The notes beneath the pieces are model-generated. The model made no database searches, had not been told where the DNA came from, and saw nothing but the letters and a program-made list of their open reading frames with translations. Positions 35,801-49,273 of a stretch of DNA of 64,000 bases are shown in pieces. Each line of letters opens with the position of its first letter. Position 1 is the stretch's first letter. The position numbers were made by a program, and so were the translations under genes. Source of the DNA: Poronia punctata (lineage: Eukaryota > Ascomycota > Sordariomycetes > Xylariales > Xylariaceae); the NCBI GenBank assembly GCA_022579005.1, contig MU401474.1, positions 240,365 to 304,364 of the forward strand, in the 5' to 3' direction.

Positions 35801-36906
35801 TGTTTGTTGGTTTACACGTACACGTACACCGTGTAGTATTTGCTTACTTGACGGCGATATCGGTGATATCCTGCATAAAACCCATCTCTCACTCTCCTAT
35901 CCGTATCTGTCTTGATGCTGCTAGGTAGACATATACCTACCTCAACTTGCCTGTGTCGTAGGTAATTGAATTCCAAGTCTATTGTTGTATTTCTGTCTAA
36001 AATACTTCGACCATCCCATCCCATCCCATCTGCCTAATGTGATAAGTAAGGTAGGTAGGTAGGTAAGCTGACAAGATTGTCCATCTATATATATCTGTCA
36101 TCGTGTAAGGTTCGTAGCTGACATGTATGACGGACGGACCAGCCTTATCCCACGTGTGTGTAGGTTAGGCGGCGTGAGTAAACAAACCCCTTCAGCCGAC
36201 CGCAGGACAGACAGCATTTAATAACACAACAAACCAAAATGAAACATGAGGTACTTAGGTTAGGTAAGATGGGATTAAATTAAATTATCGTAAACAGCAA
36301 CACGTGGGGATAATTCCCCATGGAATGGTTTCGACACCTTTTGCTTTCACTATTTTTAATAATAATCTCCAAAAAAACCAAAAACCCAAATGCCTAAATA
36401 GATCAAAAGTCCTACCTAAGGTACCTACCACGTGAGACGGCATTCTCATCTAAGAATGATTCCTTTTTTTTTTTTTGCAAAAGATCCTAGGTTAGATAAA
36501 TAAGCAATGGCACTTCATCCCTAGGTAGGTTGTTTTTGGTGTACTCTTTTGTCATGGGTAGGTAGGTATACACCAAAGCAGTTCAAAGCAAGAGTATTCG
36601 GGATGCTCCTTCGGCGGAAGGAAATATCTAGGGAAAGTAATTATTACCGGCGTCGTTTTTCCCCCATCACAAGAACAAAAACCATTGTGCCGATTACGAG
36701 TACAGTCATTGATAGGGGCAGCCCGTACCCTGGAAGAGAGAGCTTGTAGACTACCTACCTAGATCTACCTACTTAGACTAGCCTGTTCTCATTCAACCTA
36801 GGTTAGGGACATCATGAGTCTCAAGAAGAAGTTGAAGTGATCACATTAAGTGCCTAGGCAACAACTCCTTACCCGTTTCCATTTCTAATACTGATTAATA
36901 AATCAA
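32818..36906. other. 4.1-kb intergenic region, no convincing gene
   Basis: The upstream region of the ABC transporter. It contains short G runs (32951, 33115), CCATC units (36011-36030), GGTAGGTAGGTAGG (36050) and two TACGAGTA octamers (35708, 36695). Open frames of up to 150 codons (34866-35318) lack domains, Kozak-like context and splice-linked partners. Confidence 0.5.
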
Positions 36907-38822
36907 TCAATCCTCTTTGACATGTTCAAGCTCATCCTCATCCTCTAAGCCCCAATCCCGGAACCCCGTGCCTTTCATCCAACTAATACCCTTCCGAACG
37001 CTGGCCTCCCGTATCGCCCTGGCATCTCTCTCGTACACTGCGCCGGTGATGGCCAACGCCAGAGCGAACAGCCAGACATCGCCACCACGCATGGCCCGCC
37101 ACCACCGCCTCTTCACGCCCACTTTCCAGAGCGAGTCTACGCTGGTACGCGCCGTGTATAGGAAGATGTTGCGGCCTTCACGACGTTCGACAAACGCCCA
37201 CATTCCGGCGAGGAAGCCACCGAGGAAGAATCGTTGGGTGGGGAGGAATGTCCGTGGAAGCCACGTCTGGAAAAAGCAGATGCTCGCCCACATGGTGGAG
37301 AAGGCGCCCGTGGCGAATGTCGTTAGCCGCAGAGACTTGGCCAATAAACGGTTCAACAGGTGTAGGGGCGCATTATATAATAGTTTGTAACGCGGAAGCA
37401 TGAGTAGTGAATAGAATAACAGGAAAAAGCGTCCCAACCGCGGGAACGAGTTGACCCAGAATGTCAAATACGTCCGCAGACATGAAGGATCTGAAGGGTG
37501 CAAAGTAGCACAGCTCAAAGAGGGGATGATGGGGTGAGCCCTTGATGTGAGAGGTGCGACGGCTGCTAAGGATATAGGTAGAGTAGGCTGATCGGGGAAG
37601 AGAGTTGGTGAAATAAAGGGCCTATTAAGTATTGTTAGAACGGTATTTTCAAGCAAGAAAAAGAAGCAGCAGGGAGATACATACGGCCAGTTCAACTTGG
37701 CCATCTGCGCGAGGCTATCGATGACCTCCCACGAACCAGGCCACTTAATGCCCGAGGGCAGATCTGCAGGCGCCGGGTGGAGATATGTATTCGCCTGTTT
37801 GAAGATGGCATCGAAGAGGCCGACTGGTGCGCTCTCGCGGTCAAACACGGCTGCATGCAGCAGTTGTCCCATGGCTAGGGGCTGAAGCATCCAACTTCCC
37901 CACCACCAAGGACGCTCTCTTTTTACCATGCCCTTCCCTCCGGCTCTAGCCCGCCAACCCCATATGGAACCTTCGTCTTCTAGTAGATTCCAGCCAAACT
38001 CCAAGGCACGAAACATGACGGAAATCATGATCGTCAAGCGCAGTTGTTGAGCTGGGTAGATACCCAAAGCTAGACCGGCAAGACTGGCACCTACAGCAGG
38101 AGCATAGGCGGATGTGAGAGTCCTTGAAGTCCGCGGGTTGCGCTCACGGAACGGCGCAGCAGAGGGATCAAGTAGCTGCGCTCTCAGACGCGTGAAGAAG
38201 CGGAAGAGAAGCCGGTATAGTAGCAAAATGGTGGATAGCGACAGTGATAGTCGAAGAGGGTTGGACTTATAGAAAGGCTGCTTCTTTTGCGACGAGCTCG
38301 AGCTGTGATTGGTGACGGGATGGGTTAGACATAGTTTCCAGGCTGCGTGCTTCGGATAGGCTGGACTTACTCATTTTGCCCCTTGAGACGCGCGAGGAGA
38401 CTCTCGTAAGCCTTAGCTCCTATGCCTGTAATAAGAAAGACGCGCAAAGCGTGTCGAATGGCACGAGCGTTATAAGTATCGCCTCCTCTTCTTCCAGGAT
38501 TTCGCGACGCGGCGGTCTCCTTGCCCTTCCCTTTTCCAGACCCACGGCCTACGGAATCTCTCCTTTGGTTGGTCTCGCCATCCATGTATTTCTCGACGGT
38601 GTTAACGGTCGGCGCACGCTTTCGAAGAAGGCGCGAGCGTGATATGACATATTTATGAAGCGTCTCGTACTCGCGCGCCGAAATCGTATATCTTAGGGCA
38701 TTGCGAAGCACGGGATCGGCGGCAGACTTGGGTTTTGAGATAGATCCTGCTCTTGGCCGTGGCGCGTCGCCTTTTGGAATGTCCAAGGGAGGTAATCTGG
38801 AGGAGCTAGAGCTGCCCGCCAT
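36907..38822 (-). CDS. TMEM135-like multi-pass membrane protein
   Basis: Three exons (38822-38371, 38302-37685, 37621-36907), in phase, give 594 residues. Exon 1 is soluble: a low-complexity start (MAGSSSSSRLPPLDIP), a conserved-looking LRYTISAREYETLHKYVIS and DTYNARAIRHALRVFLITGIG. Exons 2-3 hold several hydrophobic spans: LRLSLSLSTILLLYRLLFRF, the GLALGIYPAQQLRLTIMISV block, LGRFFLLFYSLLMLPRY, FFLGGFLAGMWAFVERREGR and WLFALALAITGAVYERD. The paired blocks with ALHP/LRLT-like motifs resemble the opisthokont TMEM135 family, linked in animals to peroxisomes, mitochondria and lipid handling; that role here is inference. The second intron (63 bp) is a multiple of three and has no stop, so an unspliced form adding 21 residues is readable. 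Confidence 0.78.
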
Positions 38823-39992
38823 GTTGAATCAAGTTCAACAGGATCGACGGACGGTGAAGCGATAAAATGGAATTATCGACGATGGGTTGTCGCAAAAATT
38901 GTCATTTACGCATCGGATAACAGGCGGCTGTTGTCTCTGGGCAAATGCGACGCTATCTGTACAAATTCGCTAAGCATTCAAGTTGCGACAGCTATCAACC
39001 ATGCCCGGTAATGCGTAGACGCAAGACGCGCTCTTGTGAAGCCCAGCGACCCAAGTGCTAGTGGACACGACGTGATTTGGCTGGGATCGAAATATGATAA
39101 AATTAATCGAGGACGCGCGATAGGCACAATTTAGATGTAGTGCCGTATGAAGCTACCTACCATTGAGCGATATTACTAGGCAATAAACTGTAGGATGACC
39201 CGTAGAGAGGCGCTTCGGACGTGGCTCTACTGTCTAATATGGGAATAATGACGCGACTAATTGTGAGGAGAGGAGGCATGAAGATGATATACGGGATGGT
39301 GTCGTCGGAGGCAGGCGCTAGCACCTGTTATTAGCTTAGCATAAAGCTGCGAGATTACGTGAAGTGGGCCAAGCAATTAAACCTGTCTTGGTGCTGGGCC
39401 TCTTAACCTATTGGACTGAAATGCACAGATGCCTCGGTTGCACCCAGCATGTGAGCCTCCACTGCAACCGGTCCCACTGGAACTAACCCCAGAAACAACG
39501 TGGGTATCGCGGGGTGTTCGGGCGTCGTTACTCTACAAAGTGAATTGTGGAGTCCGGGGCACATATTATTCGGAGAGGATGACCATCATGAATCGCTTTC
39601 TACCATGTATTGGGTACATTAGTAAGGGTATTTCAATTCCAGTGCAGAAACGAGCAGGAGTGAAGCACTCTCCATAGCAGGAGACTTGGCGAGCAAAGGA
39701 GAATACCTAAAGGGACCTCAGGTAGGTACTTGATCAATACAGGGCGACTGCCCCTATTCGCAGACATGAATCGCAAAGTGTATCTCGCGCGTCAGAAGTA
39801 ATAATGCAGTCTATCTATATACCTATGGTACAGACATTTGCTTCAAAAGATGATTAGCCGAAATAATGATTTCCTCCGCAATATTCCTCCATCGATAACA
39901 ACAGACAAATATACGAGTACCTACATGTACCTAAACACGAGGTCTACAATGCTCACAACAAATCTCTACGTATACATCCTCACCGAACACCC
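38823..39992. other. Intergenic, no gene seen
   Basis: The upstream region of the TMEM135-like gene and 3' flank of the permease. One TACGAGTA octamer at 39912. No domain-bearing frame. Confidence 0.55.
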
Positions 39993-41745
39993 TCAGGTTG
40001 ACTTCTCCTGCGGCACGGATATATCCTCGGAATCGGGCGCACGCTCTAAACCTTCCGTCTGGCCCGGCACCATGACTAGACCATCGACGTCAATCTTCGG
40101 GCCGCGATAGTTCTTCCTGCCGTCAAAGATCCACGTCAGACCCGAGATGAGCAGTATGACGCCGAAAGCGGCGACGGCGTAGTTCATGTTCTCCGACGTG
40201 ACCGGCGTCTCGGGCGGGAAAACGAATAGCACCGTTGTGAGGATCGTCCATGCGATTCCGACCTTTTATCTGGCTGTTAGCAAGAGAGGAGAGGAGCAAA
40301 GAGGTCCGTCTCTAGAGCTTACCAGGTTCATAATCCAGCCCCATGGCTCAGGAATCTTGAAAGCTCGGTTGGCAGGTAAAGTCTTGCGCCCCTGAAGCAC
40401 ATTGATCGCAGGAGGGATCGCATACGTCACACCAAGTGCTACCACGGAAGCGGCGGTGATGGCGTTGAATGTGCTCGAGGAACCCAAGAAGATGAGACCG
40501 AAGATGACGACCCAGGCAGTCGTCCACAGAAGCGCGTTGAGCGGCACGTCGAGGGCCGGGTGCACTTTGGCCAGAACGCTACTGAACGGCAGGCCACCGT
40601 CGCGGGCAAAGGCATAACTCATCCGGCTACTCGTTGTCATCAGGGCCGTCGACGTGAAAACCATGCAGCCGAGCGGGAAGATGAGGAGCGCGATGCTGCC
40701 ACCGCTGTTTCCGGTTGCGTCGAGAAAGATCTGAAGAAGAGGGCCGATGGGGGATCTGTTGACCGTTTCGAGGTCGCGGACGCAGAATAGTAAGGCGCTG
40801 AGGAATACGAAGCCTGAGAAGATGCCGATTCCGATGCATAATAGCATGATGCGAGGTCCTCGACGCTGTGGTTGGGGGATCTAGGTAGCATCATATTAGC
40901 GTTATCGGTCTTTTGTTGTTGGTATAGATGGTATAGATGGTTTGATGTCGCGAGAAATGACAAATATTATATACCTCCTCAATCATATGGGCGACGGCAT
41001 CAAACCCGGTCAGCGCAAAGGCACCCTGGAGAAGACCGAGTAGCCATGCGAGCCCATCAGGCCAACCGACCTCGTTCGAGAATTTGCCGTAGACAAAGGC
41101 TCCGCTCTGATACGTCGGTGAAGAACAGGCAAGCACTGTGATACTGATAATAACAAAGCCCGACAGAGACCAGATGAACGCAAGTTTGTTCAAAAGCGGT
41201 AGCAGCCGAGTGGAGAAGGCGTTGACGACGAGCGCGATGATGGCAAAGGCTATGTAAATCAAGAGCTGGTGCCAGGCCGACGGCTCGTATTCTGGGTGTC
41301 TTAGTTGTGCTATACTCAAGATGAAGTTGCTGCCAAGTAAACCGCCCGTGGCCGTGAGTGCCACCCAGCCGGAAACATTTATCCAACCCGTGACGTAGCT
41401 AACACCACGACTCCAGCGTCGCGGCGTGATGATGGCGGCCCAGTGGTACTGTCCGCCGGCAGTGGGGTAAGCGCTCAGGAACTCGGATAGCGATGCCGCC
41501 AAGCATAGGTTGCACACACCGGCCGTAACCAGGCCCCATATCACCGAGCTCGGCCCTCCGGACGGCAGTGCTAGCGAGATGGAAGCAGAGAGAGCGGTCC
41601 AGGTATTGAGGATGGCAAAGGCGAGCCCCAACATGGAAAGAGTGGAAAAGTTCCTCTTTAACTCCTGCTTGAGGCCTAGGTTTGCTAGTGCCGCGGCATC
41701 GTCCGTATGGCCCCCTTGGCCGGATTGGCGACTCTCACCCTCCAT
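39993..41745 (-). CDS. APC-family amino-acid/GABA/choline-type permease
   Basis: Three exons (41745-40975, 40880-40323, 40262-39993), all phase zero, give 532 residues, normal for the family. The protein begins with a short polar tail, then LKRNFSTLSMLGLAFAILNT and GGPSSVIWGLVTAGVCNLC, the consensus opening of APC-superfamily permeases, and AYPTAGGQYHWAA. About twelve hydrophobic spans can be traced, including FALTGFDAVAHMIEE across the end of exon 1, TALMTTSSRMSYAFARDGGL and SVVALGVTYAIPPAINVL. These motifs fit the fungal GABA/choline/polyamine permease branch (Uga4/Hnm1-like). It sits at the plasma or vacuolar membrane by family; substrate is uncertain. Confidence 0.92.
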
Positions 41746-43505
41746 CCCTAACTAGCCGCGTCTTATGCCGGTAAGGATGCACACGCCGCCTTTTGAAGAG
41801 GATATTAGTTAGACTCGGCAACCTGATACCTAACCTAGACGTGTTGCCCTATTGCTGGATAACTAATCAGATCCCTACTATGTAAGATGATTTCACAGTA
41901 TAAAAATGAACTGGAACAAAGAGGAAGAGGGATTGACAAGAAGGCCGAAGCCGCCTCCTTGCTTCCTTTCTTCTCTTCCGTCGCGGTTATCACCTTGATT
42001 CCTAATTGGGAAATGATCGACAAGAATGATTGCGGCAATATGTCTTTCTTTCTTCTTATCGACAGCTCTCTTATGCCAATCTCGTGATTTCCTATCCGGT
42101 CGAGGTATGCAGATAGGCGTTCCTTGTCTCTACTTTTTTAGATAAGGTGCGCAACGTCTGCATACGCCACGGCTGCCCGGATCTGATGGCCTGTTCGAGT
42201 TCCTGTAGGATGCTGCAATACTGACACAATTTCCTGGGGTATGCGCCCTACTAAAAAGCTTGATTTGCTCGATGCCTGTTTTGGACTGGGGGCCACGCAC
42301 TGTTCCAGACAAACGGGCAAGGGAAAGGGCATTGGCGTGTGGGGGAGGATTAGTAGGTGATAATACTACTTTGCGTCCCCCGGGCCCCAACGGTCTCTAG
42401 ACTAAAACCGTTCTCTACTACATCTGGTACATATGTCCAAGCAAACAGGTATAAGCTGGCCTAATTAAATCATGGAAGTTGGCGAGCCAATCTTGTACCG
42501 TCCGTGGTTAGCATCATTAGCTCTATTTATCTGTTACTTGAGAACATCAAAAGGAGAAGAATCCTGAATATATAGGTGGTAACATACTTCCATCGCAGAT
42601 TTTGTCCCAAGGGCTCACACGTAAAAGCGCTCGTCTATCACAGATAGTTACCAAAGCTTCAAGGTCGCTCCCTAAACTTACCATTGTCTCTCTCTCGAGC
42701 CTGTGACATATCCATACATGAATTATGGCTTGGACAGACTACCCAGATCAGAAAGCGATGGATCAACGTGCGTTTTCATATATACCTCGAAGAGACAAAG
42801 TAACTCGTTGTATCGTAAATCGTAAGAGCCAGTACAGTCGATTTCCCAGCCTCGTCTTTCGTCGCAATAAGGGGCTCGGGGGTGAACAGTTGATATCAAT
42901 GGCATATCGACATAGGTACCACACACCACTGATGACCACCCGCCATTCTAAGCTCCGGCTGTAAACCCAGGTACGAGTAAGTAGGTATTTGTAGTGCATA
43001 ATACAAGGGGCATGGTTGATCAATGAAAAGGGGGTATTATGTGGAGGAAGCCGCTCAACGCGCACGTTGACCAGGGCGTCCGCCGCCATTCCGTCTTCCC
43101 TCCGCCTGTCTAAACTAACTTTTGGTTTTTGTTCTCTCCATGGTCCCGTGCCATTGCATGTCCATGCTAGCCATGACATGCTGTAAACGATTTTTCCTCC
43201 TCTCCATTCCGTACCGGTGATTCTAAAGGCGTTGTTTGGCAGAACAGCTAGACTCTTGATTGAGATCGCCGGTTCCGTTACTCCTCCACCCACATCAAAT
43301 ATGTCCATGTAGAAGTAGGAATACACCAACAAACACCGAACGCGATGCCGACTGAAACCAAACCGAAAGTCAATGCCCAAGAGCCGTCATGCAATGCACT
43401 GAAAAATGAAATCCGTCCCCAAAGCGCGCCAAAAAGCGTGCCGAAAACAAGCTCTTTTGTCTTGTCCGTCGTGGGACCTCGTCAGAGTTTACTCGGCATC
43501 ATCAC
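41746..43505. other. Intergenic, no convincing gene
   Basis: The upstream region of the permease and the 3' flank of the BTB-type gene. A 205-codon minus frame (42763-43380) starts at the edge of the BTB gene's 3' end and has no domain; it is treated as chance or UTR. TACGAGTA at 42972. Confidence 0.5.
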
Positions 43506-46001
43506 TTAGACCATGGAGTCAGTGACGTCATATGACGGTAGCACCTGATCCCTGCTTGGCTGCTGCGCGACGCTGAATTGGGGGACCCAGCGACGCATGA
43601 TCCGTGGTGCCTCTCCAGGGAGGACCTCCTCTACCCAGTTCAGCACATCCCACTCATCCGCAACTGCATATCGCCGTGGCGATGATAAGCGCAGCTGGAT
43701 GTCGTGGGCGTGCGGAGCGGAACCAGAGCGAACAGCTTCGACGGCACGCAGGCGCCTCGCTTCTCTCTCGGCTACGACATTGGCTACTGCGTGGTAACGG
43801 TCTTGTGCTGTATTCCAGCCTGAAACACCCTGACTACCAGACGTCAGGACCCGAGCAAGCTCGTCATAGGGCAGATTGAGCAGGATGCGAGACAAAATAG
43901 TCGAATATTTCGCAGGTTGACGTTGTGGCGAGACACCATCATCCGGATTCGCTACAGGGAGGTCGCCAAACTTGATGCTGGACAGACGGCCATGGTTGTG
44001 GTTTTGGCTGGAAGCCGTACCTCTGGCAATTGCCGGCAGCGCACTGGTAAGCGGCGGGGATGCGACAGCAGGAGCAGTCGTAATGCCCGGTATTCTTGCT
44101 ATCTTTGGATTGTCCGAGGCAGAGGAATCGAACTCAAAATTGGAGGGGAACTCGTTGATAAGAAAGTCCATGATAGCAACCAAAAGAAGCTTAGTCTCAG
44201 GTCCGTATCCAAACTCTAGGAATGCCGAGAGCGAGTTTTCTTCCTCCGAAGTAGCGTCGTCATTATGGTTTCGCTGCACTGTATTGTGTAGGACAAAGCC
44301 CAACGCAGACTCCACAGTCTCCCACGTGAGTGAGTAGGCGGCAATGGATAAGCCCCGAATTACAATATCCGGCATGGCAAGAATGTGACCGGCAGCTGCA
44401 TATCCCAGGCAAAATTCAAACCGGTCGATCTTATCGCCAGCATAGTCGAAGCCGTTTGGTCCATTACGCAGCATCGGCGGGGGTTGGATCAGTGGATGCA
44501 TATACAAGTGTTGGAGAGCTGTCCACCACGAATCCGAGCGGAGATATGGGTCGTCGATTTCCATGCGAATCATGGGAGGATTCTGGCCATTCGGACGCGC
44601 AGTCAAAATCGCTTGTTTCAGTGTTGGGCTGCGAGCTAGTATAATCTTGTGGCCACTAATCTTGACAGGGTGGTGGCGACTCTTTGCGTATATAAGCTCC
44701 AACGAACAGTCAGATAGTTCGCCATTACCGAACAGATTCCTGAAGTAGTTAATGCCCTCTATGGTACCGTCCTCGGCCATATTGTACTGACGCGAAACCG
44801 GCTGAGGAAGCATGAACGGAGGGAATGGATGATGGGGGCGGCCCATGGGAGGCTCATGGCGTCCGGGAGGTGCGTAAGAGCCGTTAGGCGGATAGGGCGG
44901 CGGAGCATTTTCCATACCGTTATGATCCGCGGACGCATGGGAGCCGTGGAAACTGTGGGGTGTCTGTGGCCCATAACGACTGGCACCGGGGGGCAAGGTT
45001 TCGAAATGAGGATGACCTTGCCCTTGAGCAGCAGCCGACACCGTTCCATATGCATCCACGGTAGAGATAGGGGCCAAATCCGCTCGAAAGTGGGTATTGA
45101 TAGGTCCCGGGAAACCATTACTGTTGGTATGAGCATGATGATGTCCACCGGGAACCGGGTTGCCACGGTTCTCGCCATTGAGCGCAGGATGTGGGGGCGG
45201 CAAGAAAGCGCCAGGATGAGGTGCGGGAGACGGCGTGTGGGAGTCAGGAACGCCAAACATGATATTACCGCCGTTGCTCATCTGATGTCGATGGTGGTTA
45301 TTGTGCATATGATGCGGGTGTGGGGCATGGAAAGCCGGGTAGTGATGACGTTGGTCGCCCATGGGTTGCTGGTGGACAGGAACTGGCGGCGGCAGAAATG
45401 AAGTCGGAAAGTCTGCTTTGGCGACGGAGGTTGTCGAATGGGGTTGAGATGGATAGGAACTATGGTTTGTGTCTGCCATGTGTAAGTAAGAGTAAAACTA
45501 GCCACAAAAGCTCCCGGGGATTAACATGGATCAAAACATACCTGGTGTTGCTCTGGCAGTAGATGGCACCTCCGTATCTCCGTTGGTACTGGCGTTCGCC
45601 TGCCATTCAGAGGATGGGGTATTCTGCTCATTGCCGATAGAGGGTAAGACAGCGTGTTCAAAGCTCTCTGCGTTCTGAAGTTTAACACCGCCCTCAGGGC
45701 CATGGGATGAGGGGTCTGAACCGTCATGGGTAAGCGCGGCATTGGGCAAAGAGACCGGATGGGCGTTTGAAGGAGAAGACGCAGTCAAGGCAGGCGCATG
45801 CGCGGGGGTGGGCTTGGCAGCAGCCTTGCTAACACTCTTCGGTTGTCTGTGCATCAAGGCCAGCGGAATGGCAGGAATGACATGTTGTCGGTTGTTGGGG
45901 ACGGCGACATTGTGCGATGATGTCGAGGGGGATGCAGAATGCTTCTTTGGGTTGGGGCCGGATCTTGCAGGCATCGATTGGCCCTGTGGGTGTGGCGCCA
46001 T
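43506..46001 (-). CDS. BTB/POZ-type domain protein with low-complexity N-terminus
   Basis: Two exons (46001-45542 and 45472-43506), joined in phase 1, give 808 residues. Residues 1-390 are Pro/His/Ser/Asn-rich and disordered, with His runs (HNNHHRHQMSNGG). Around residues 395-500 a BTB-like fold is visible: INYFRNLFGNGELSDCSLEL, HPVKISGHKIILARSPTLKQ and a conserved WWTALQHLYMHPLI. A second conserved block (DRFEFCLGYAAAGHILAMPD) follows, and the C-terminus has DEWDVLNWVEEVLPGEAPRI. BTB domains dimerise and often recruit Cullin-3 ligases; no kelch or zinc-finger partner domain is seen. It resembles conserved filamentous-fungal BTB proteins of unknown role. The intron begins with GTATGT and ends TGGCAG. 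Confidence 0.82.
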
Positions 46002-49000
46002 GATTGCGGTGAAGGACGCCCGTTCCCGGTGCCTAAGCAACAAGACGACAGGAGAACAATCGACGCAAAGCTATTTCTCCTTCTGGGTTTGCTGCGGCAG
46101 TCCTGTTGTGAGGACCCGAGGATGATGGCAGGGGGGAACAAAGGAGGCGGAATTAATAAAGTCAAAAATATGCAAGCAAGCTATTTGCTGCTGGACCCTG
46201 CGCGCAGTAGAGACGGTCAAGGCACATAAAACAAAAGCTGGACATCCGCAATTCTTGCAGTAGCTACAACAACAACAACAAACTGGACCGTATCTGAGGC
46301 TGGCAACTCAAGCCGAGCTCAATGGTGTCATAAGTGATTGGTGTACCATGCCCTTAGTCATAGCATACAGGCGACACTATGTTGAACGGCGATGCTAGTC
46401 TGATGAGGCCACCGGCATGTGAGTGTGAATCAGAGTTAGAAGGAGAGACAGGTTTGCATTGGACAAAAACCAGTCGTCCAAGAGTTTTCAGACTGGTAGA
46501 TGTGAGGATGCAAGGGAAACGGGCCCACGGGTAGGGACAACGACAGTTGCCACTGTAAGGGACGGATGTAAGTTAACGTGGGTATGTACGTGTAGGAGAG
46601 GCTACCTTGACCAGACAGCACAGTAACTGTTAAACAAACAAAAAGATGGAAGTTGTGCGCTTCTGTGTTTTTTTCGGGGTTTACTTTTCTTCTGACCGTC
46701 GGCTTCAAGGTAGAGAGCCTCTAGTTGACGGCAGATGGGGGAGGGGGGAGAGAAGTCTGACGGCCGGAGATGGAGATGGGGATATTAGAAAAGAATGGAT
46801 GATCAAATTGATCGATCGGCGACTGTACCTGGTTGAAAAGTACATAATTGGGGGGTTTGCTATGTTGTTTGTACTGTAGCTGCAGCTAGGGAGGTAGGTA
46901 CCTACATACTTCCTTGCCGTACTCTTAATGGTTATCTTACCAGAGCCCCAGCTAGGAGCCTTGTGGCTTACCGGTAGGGAGGTACCTGATCTATACATGT
47001 AGGTACCTAACCTATATGTACATACCAATCTACATCATAGGTGCCAGTGGTAGGCAATTTGCAAATTTACAATGAACAGATTGGATTATTATCCCCTACC
47101 TTACTTACATACCTACAAACCTATATACATGCGTACCTAATGCATGTACCTGCGGGTACTGAGTAGAAGACTAAGTACCTCTTGTAGAAGAGGTAATATT
47201 GAATGAACACGGCTTGTCCTAAATAGATGCCAGCAGGCAGGGTACAAATAAAGCAGATTTACACGGTGTATCTACATGTACTTACTAATGGACAGCTTGT
47301 GTACTTGTAGGTGATGGTAGGAATAGGTACCTACAGGTTCTGGACTGAAATAAGGTACATACAAAGTTGCAAACTGAACTAATAGCGTCTACATCTTCAA
47401 ATAACCAGTACTAAAACTCAGACCTTCCCTAGCCAGGCCTGTTCAAGTCACCTTTGTAGTTCAAATATAATAATTGGTAGCTTTAGGCAGAGATACCATA
47501 GGAGATGCATGTTACATATCCTTAGTAACCCCGTGGTATGAGAATGAGACCTTGTGTATGTCTGGAATAGCAGGCAGGGCAGGGTCCTTTCCCAAAGCCA
47601 AGACAGCGGAGAAGAGAAAAAAAAAATTATTTTCAATGCTGCTCGACAGGGTTCCTGCCCCACACTCTTCCAATGTACCACTTGTTTCAGCTCACAGCAA
47701 ACAGGACAAACCCATCTGTCTATCAGCCTGTGACAAATCTATTTATGTGCAATGGCAGTGAGTTGTAACATGGTATTTTAATATTAATGTTATTTATATT
47801 TCATAGATTCCTGCTTGACCACGATGTGGAACAGGTTCATTATTTTGATACAAGCACGACCACAGCTAGCTGTTGCCTGTTGGCGTCATTACCATGGGCC
47901 TGGAACTACCTAGTATCATTTTTATGAAGATGTGGCTGAAGCTCTCCCATTAGGCTTGTGCCCCGCGGGTGAGCCACAATTGGTGAACCCCAACCTCAAC
48001 TGAGCTGAGGCTCCGGACTTCCGGTCTACACGTACGTGTACAAGGAGTGTAGCTAGAGAACAGGCAAGATCCAATTAAGGTGGCGGCATGACCATCTTGC
48101 TTCTCTACCATTATACTACATATAATATAAAACCCAGAGCACATGACAAAGGAAACCAACCTTGCCCAACAGAAGAGCAGGAGAAATACAGAACAGAACA
48201 GTAGCATTAAAGCAGTTGTACAAGTAGCAGGACCCCAATTACGTCACACCAGTATTGGGGTTAAAATATCCGTTTAACCTGCCCTGCCTATTCTACGTGT
48301 ACAGGACCAAACAAATATTTGGAGGTAGGTAGCAGGCAAAGAACTCGGGACAATATCCACGCGGCTGGCGGTCGGCATGTAATGCACCAAACAGATGCCA
48401 GTACGTACTGGTCAGTGGTAACATATTCGGCAACAGCCCAACCTGAAGTTTAAACTGCCTCTTATTGCTGTGCGGCTCATGCCCTTTGGATGTCAATATT
48501 CCATGAGTTTGACTTTAATCTTGAGTAGACAATGGCAATCCGACGCAAATACCTATCTATCCCAAGCGCTACATTGGACATAAGCCGCCAGGAACACCTA
48601 ATTTTAAGCAGACTCAATATGGTTAGGTTAGTTGTTTGTACACTAGGATTGGCAATATATTCCCATTTTCTCTTTTCAATGTCATAGACAAGTAAGTCGT
48701 AGGTAACTAAGGGACTGACTTGAATATGTCGTCAGTCAGCTGGCGGTACCTCCTACACTTTCCAATATCGTTAATTCGGATCTTGCCGAGATATCCAAGG
48801 GTGAAACACACTTGTTACGTTTCCTAAGTAGTGGGCCGGGCCGTACACGCAATCGCCAGTTTGGAGTTTGGCCCCCATTAACTTGGGACATGAATTGAAT
48901 TCACCATGACATCAAGCAAAGCCTCTCTCTCTTACAAAATCTCAAAGCACGTCAGTTACGACGGCACGTCACATATTAATCGCAAAATAGACTAGTTCAT

Positions 49001-49273
49001 GTTGATCAACGATGTCCTTTGATACTGTTACATCGGCAATCGGCTTTGTAGGCGTAATGCAGGGATCCTTCCTTATCGCCGCCGGAAACCGGCCGGATCT
49101 CATTCGGGGTAACAAGTAGAACTTCAACACACGCTCTCTCTCTTCATTGATTCCAGTTATAGAGAATTCTTCCTTTAGATATTCAAGAAGTAGAGCAGAA
49201 CCTTGTAACCCAACAACACCTCATTAATTAAAACAAGCAACTCACCTACGCACCCTACCACAAATTAAATAAA
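46002..49273. other. 3.3-kb divergent intergenic region
   Basis: Lies between the BTB-type gene (-) and the Ntn-hydrolase gene (+). It holds an ACAACAACAACAACAA run (46266-46281) and many TACCTACC/GGTAGGTA motifs (46880-47350). No gene-like frame. Confidence 0.55.

Noticed and set aside
42763..43380. 205-codon minus-strand frame after the BTB-type gene
   Set aside because: No recognisable motif or codon pattern, and it lies in the expected 3' flank; kept as non-coding.
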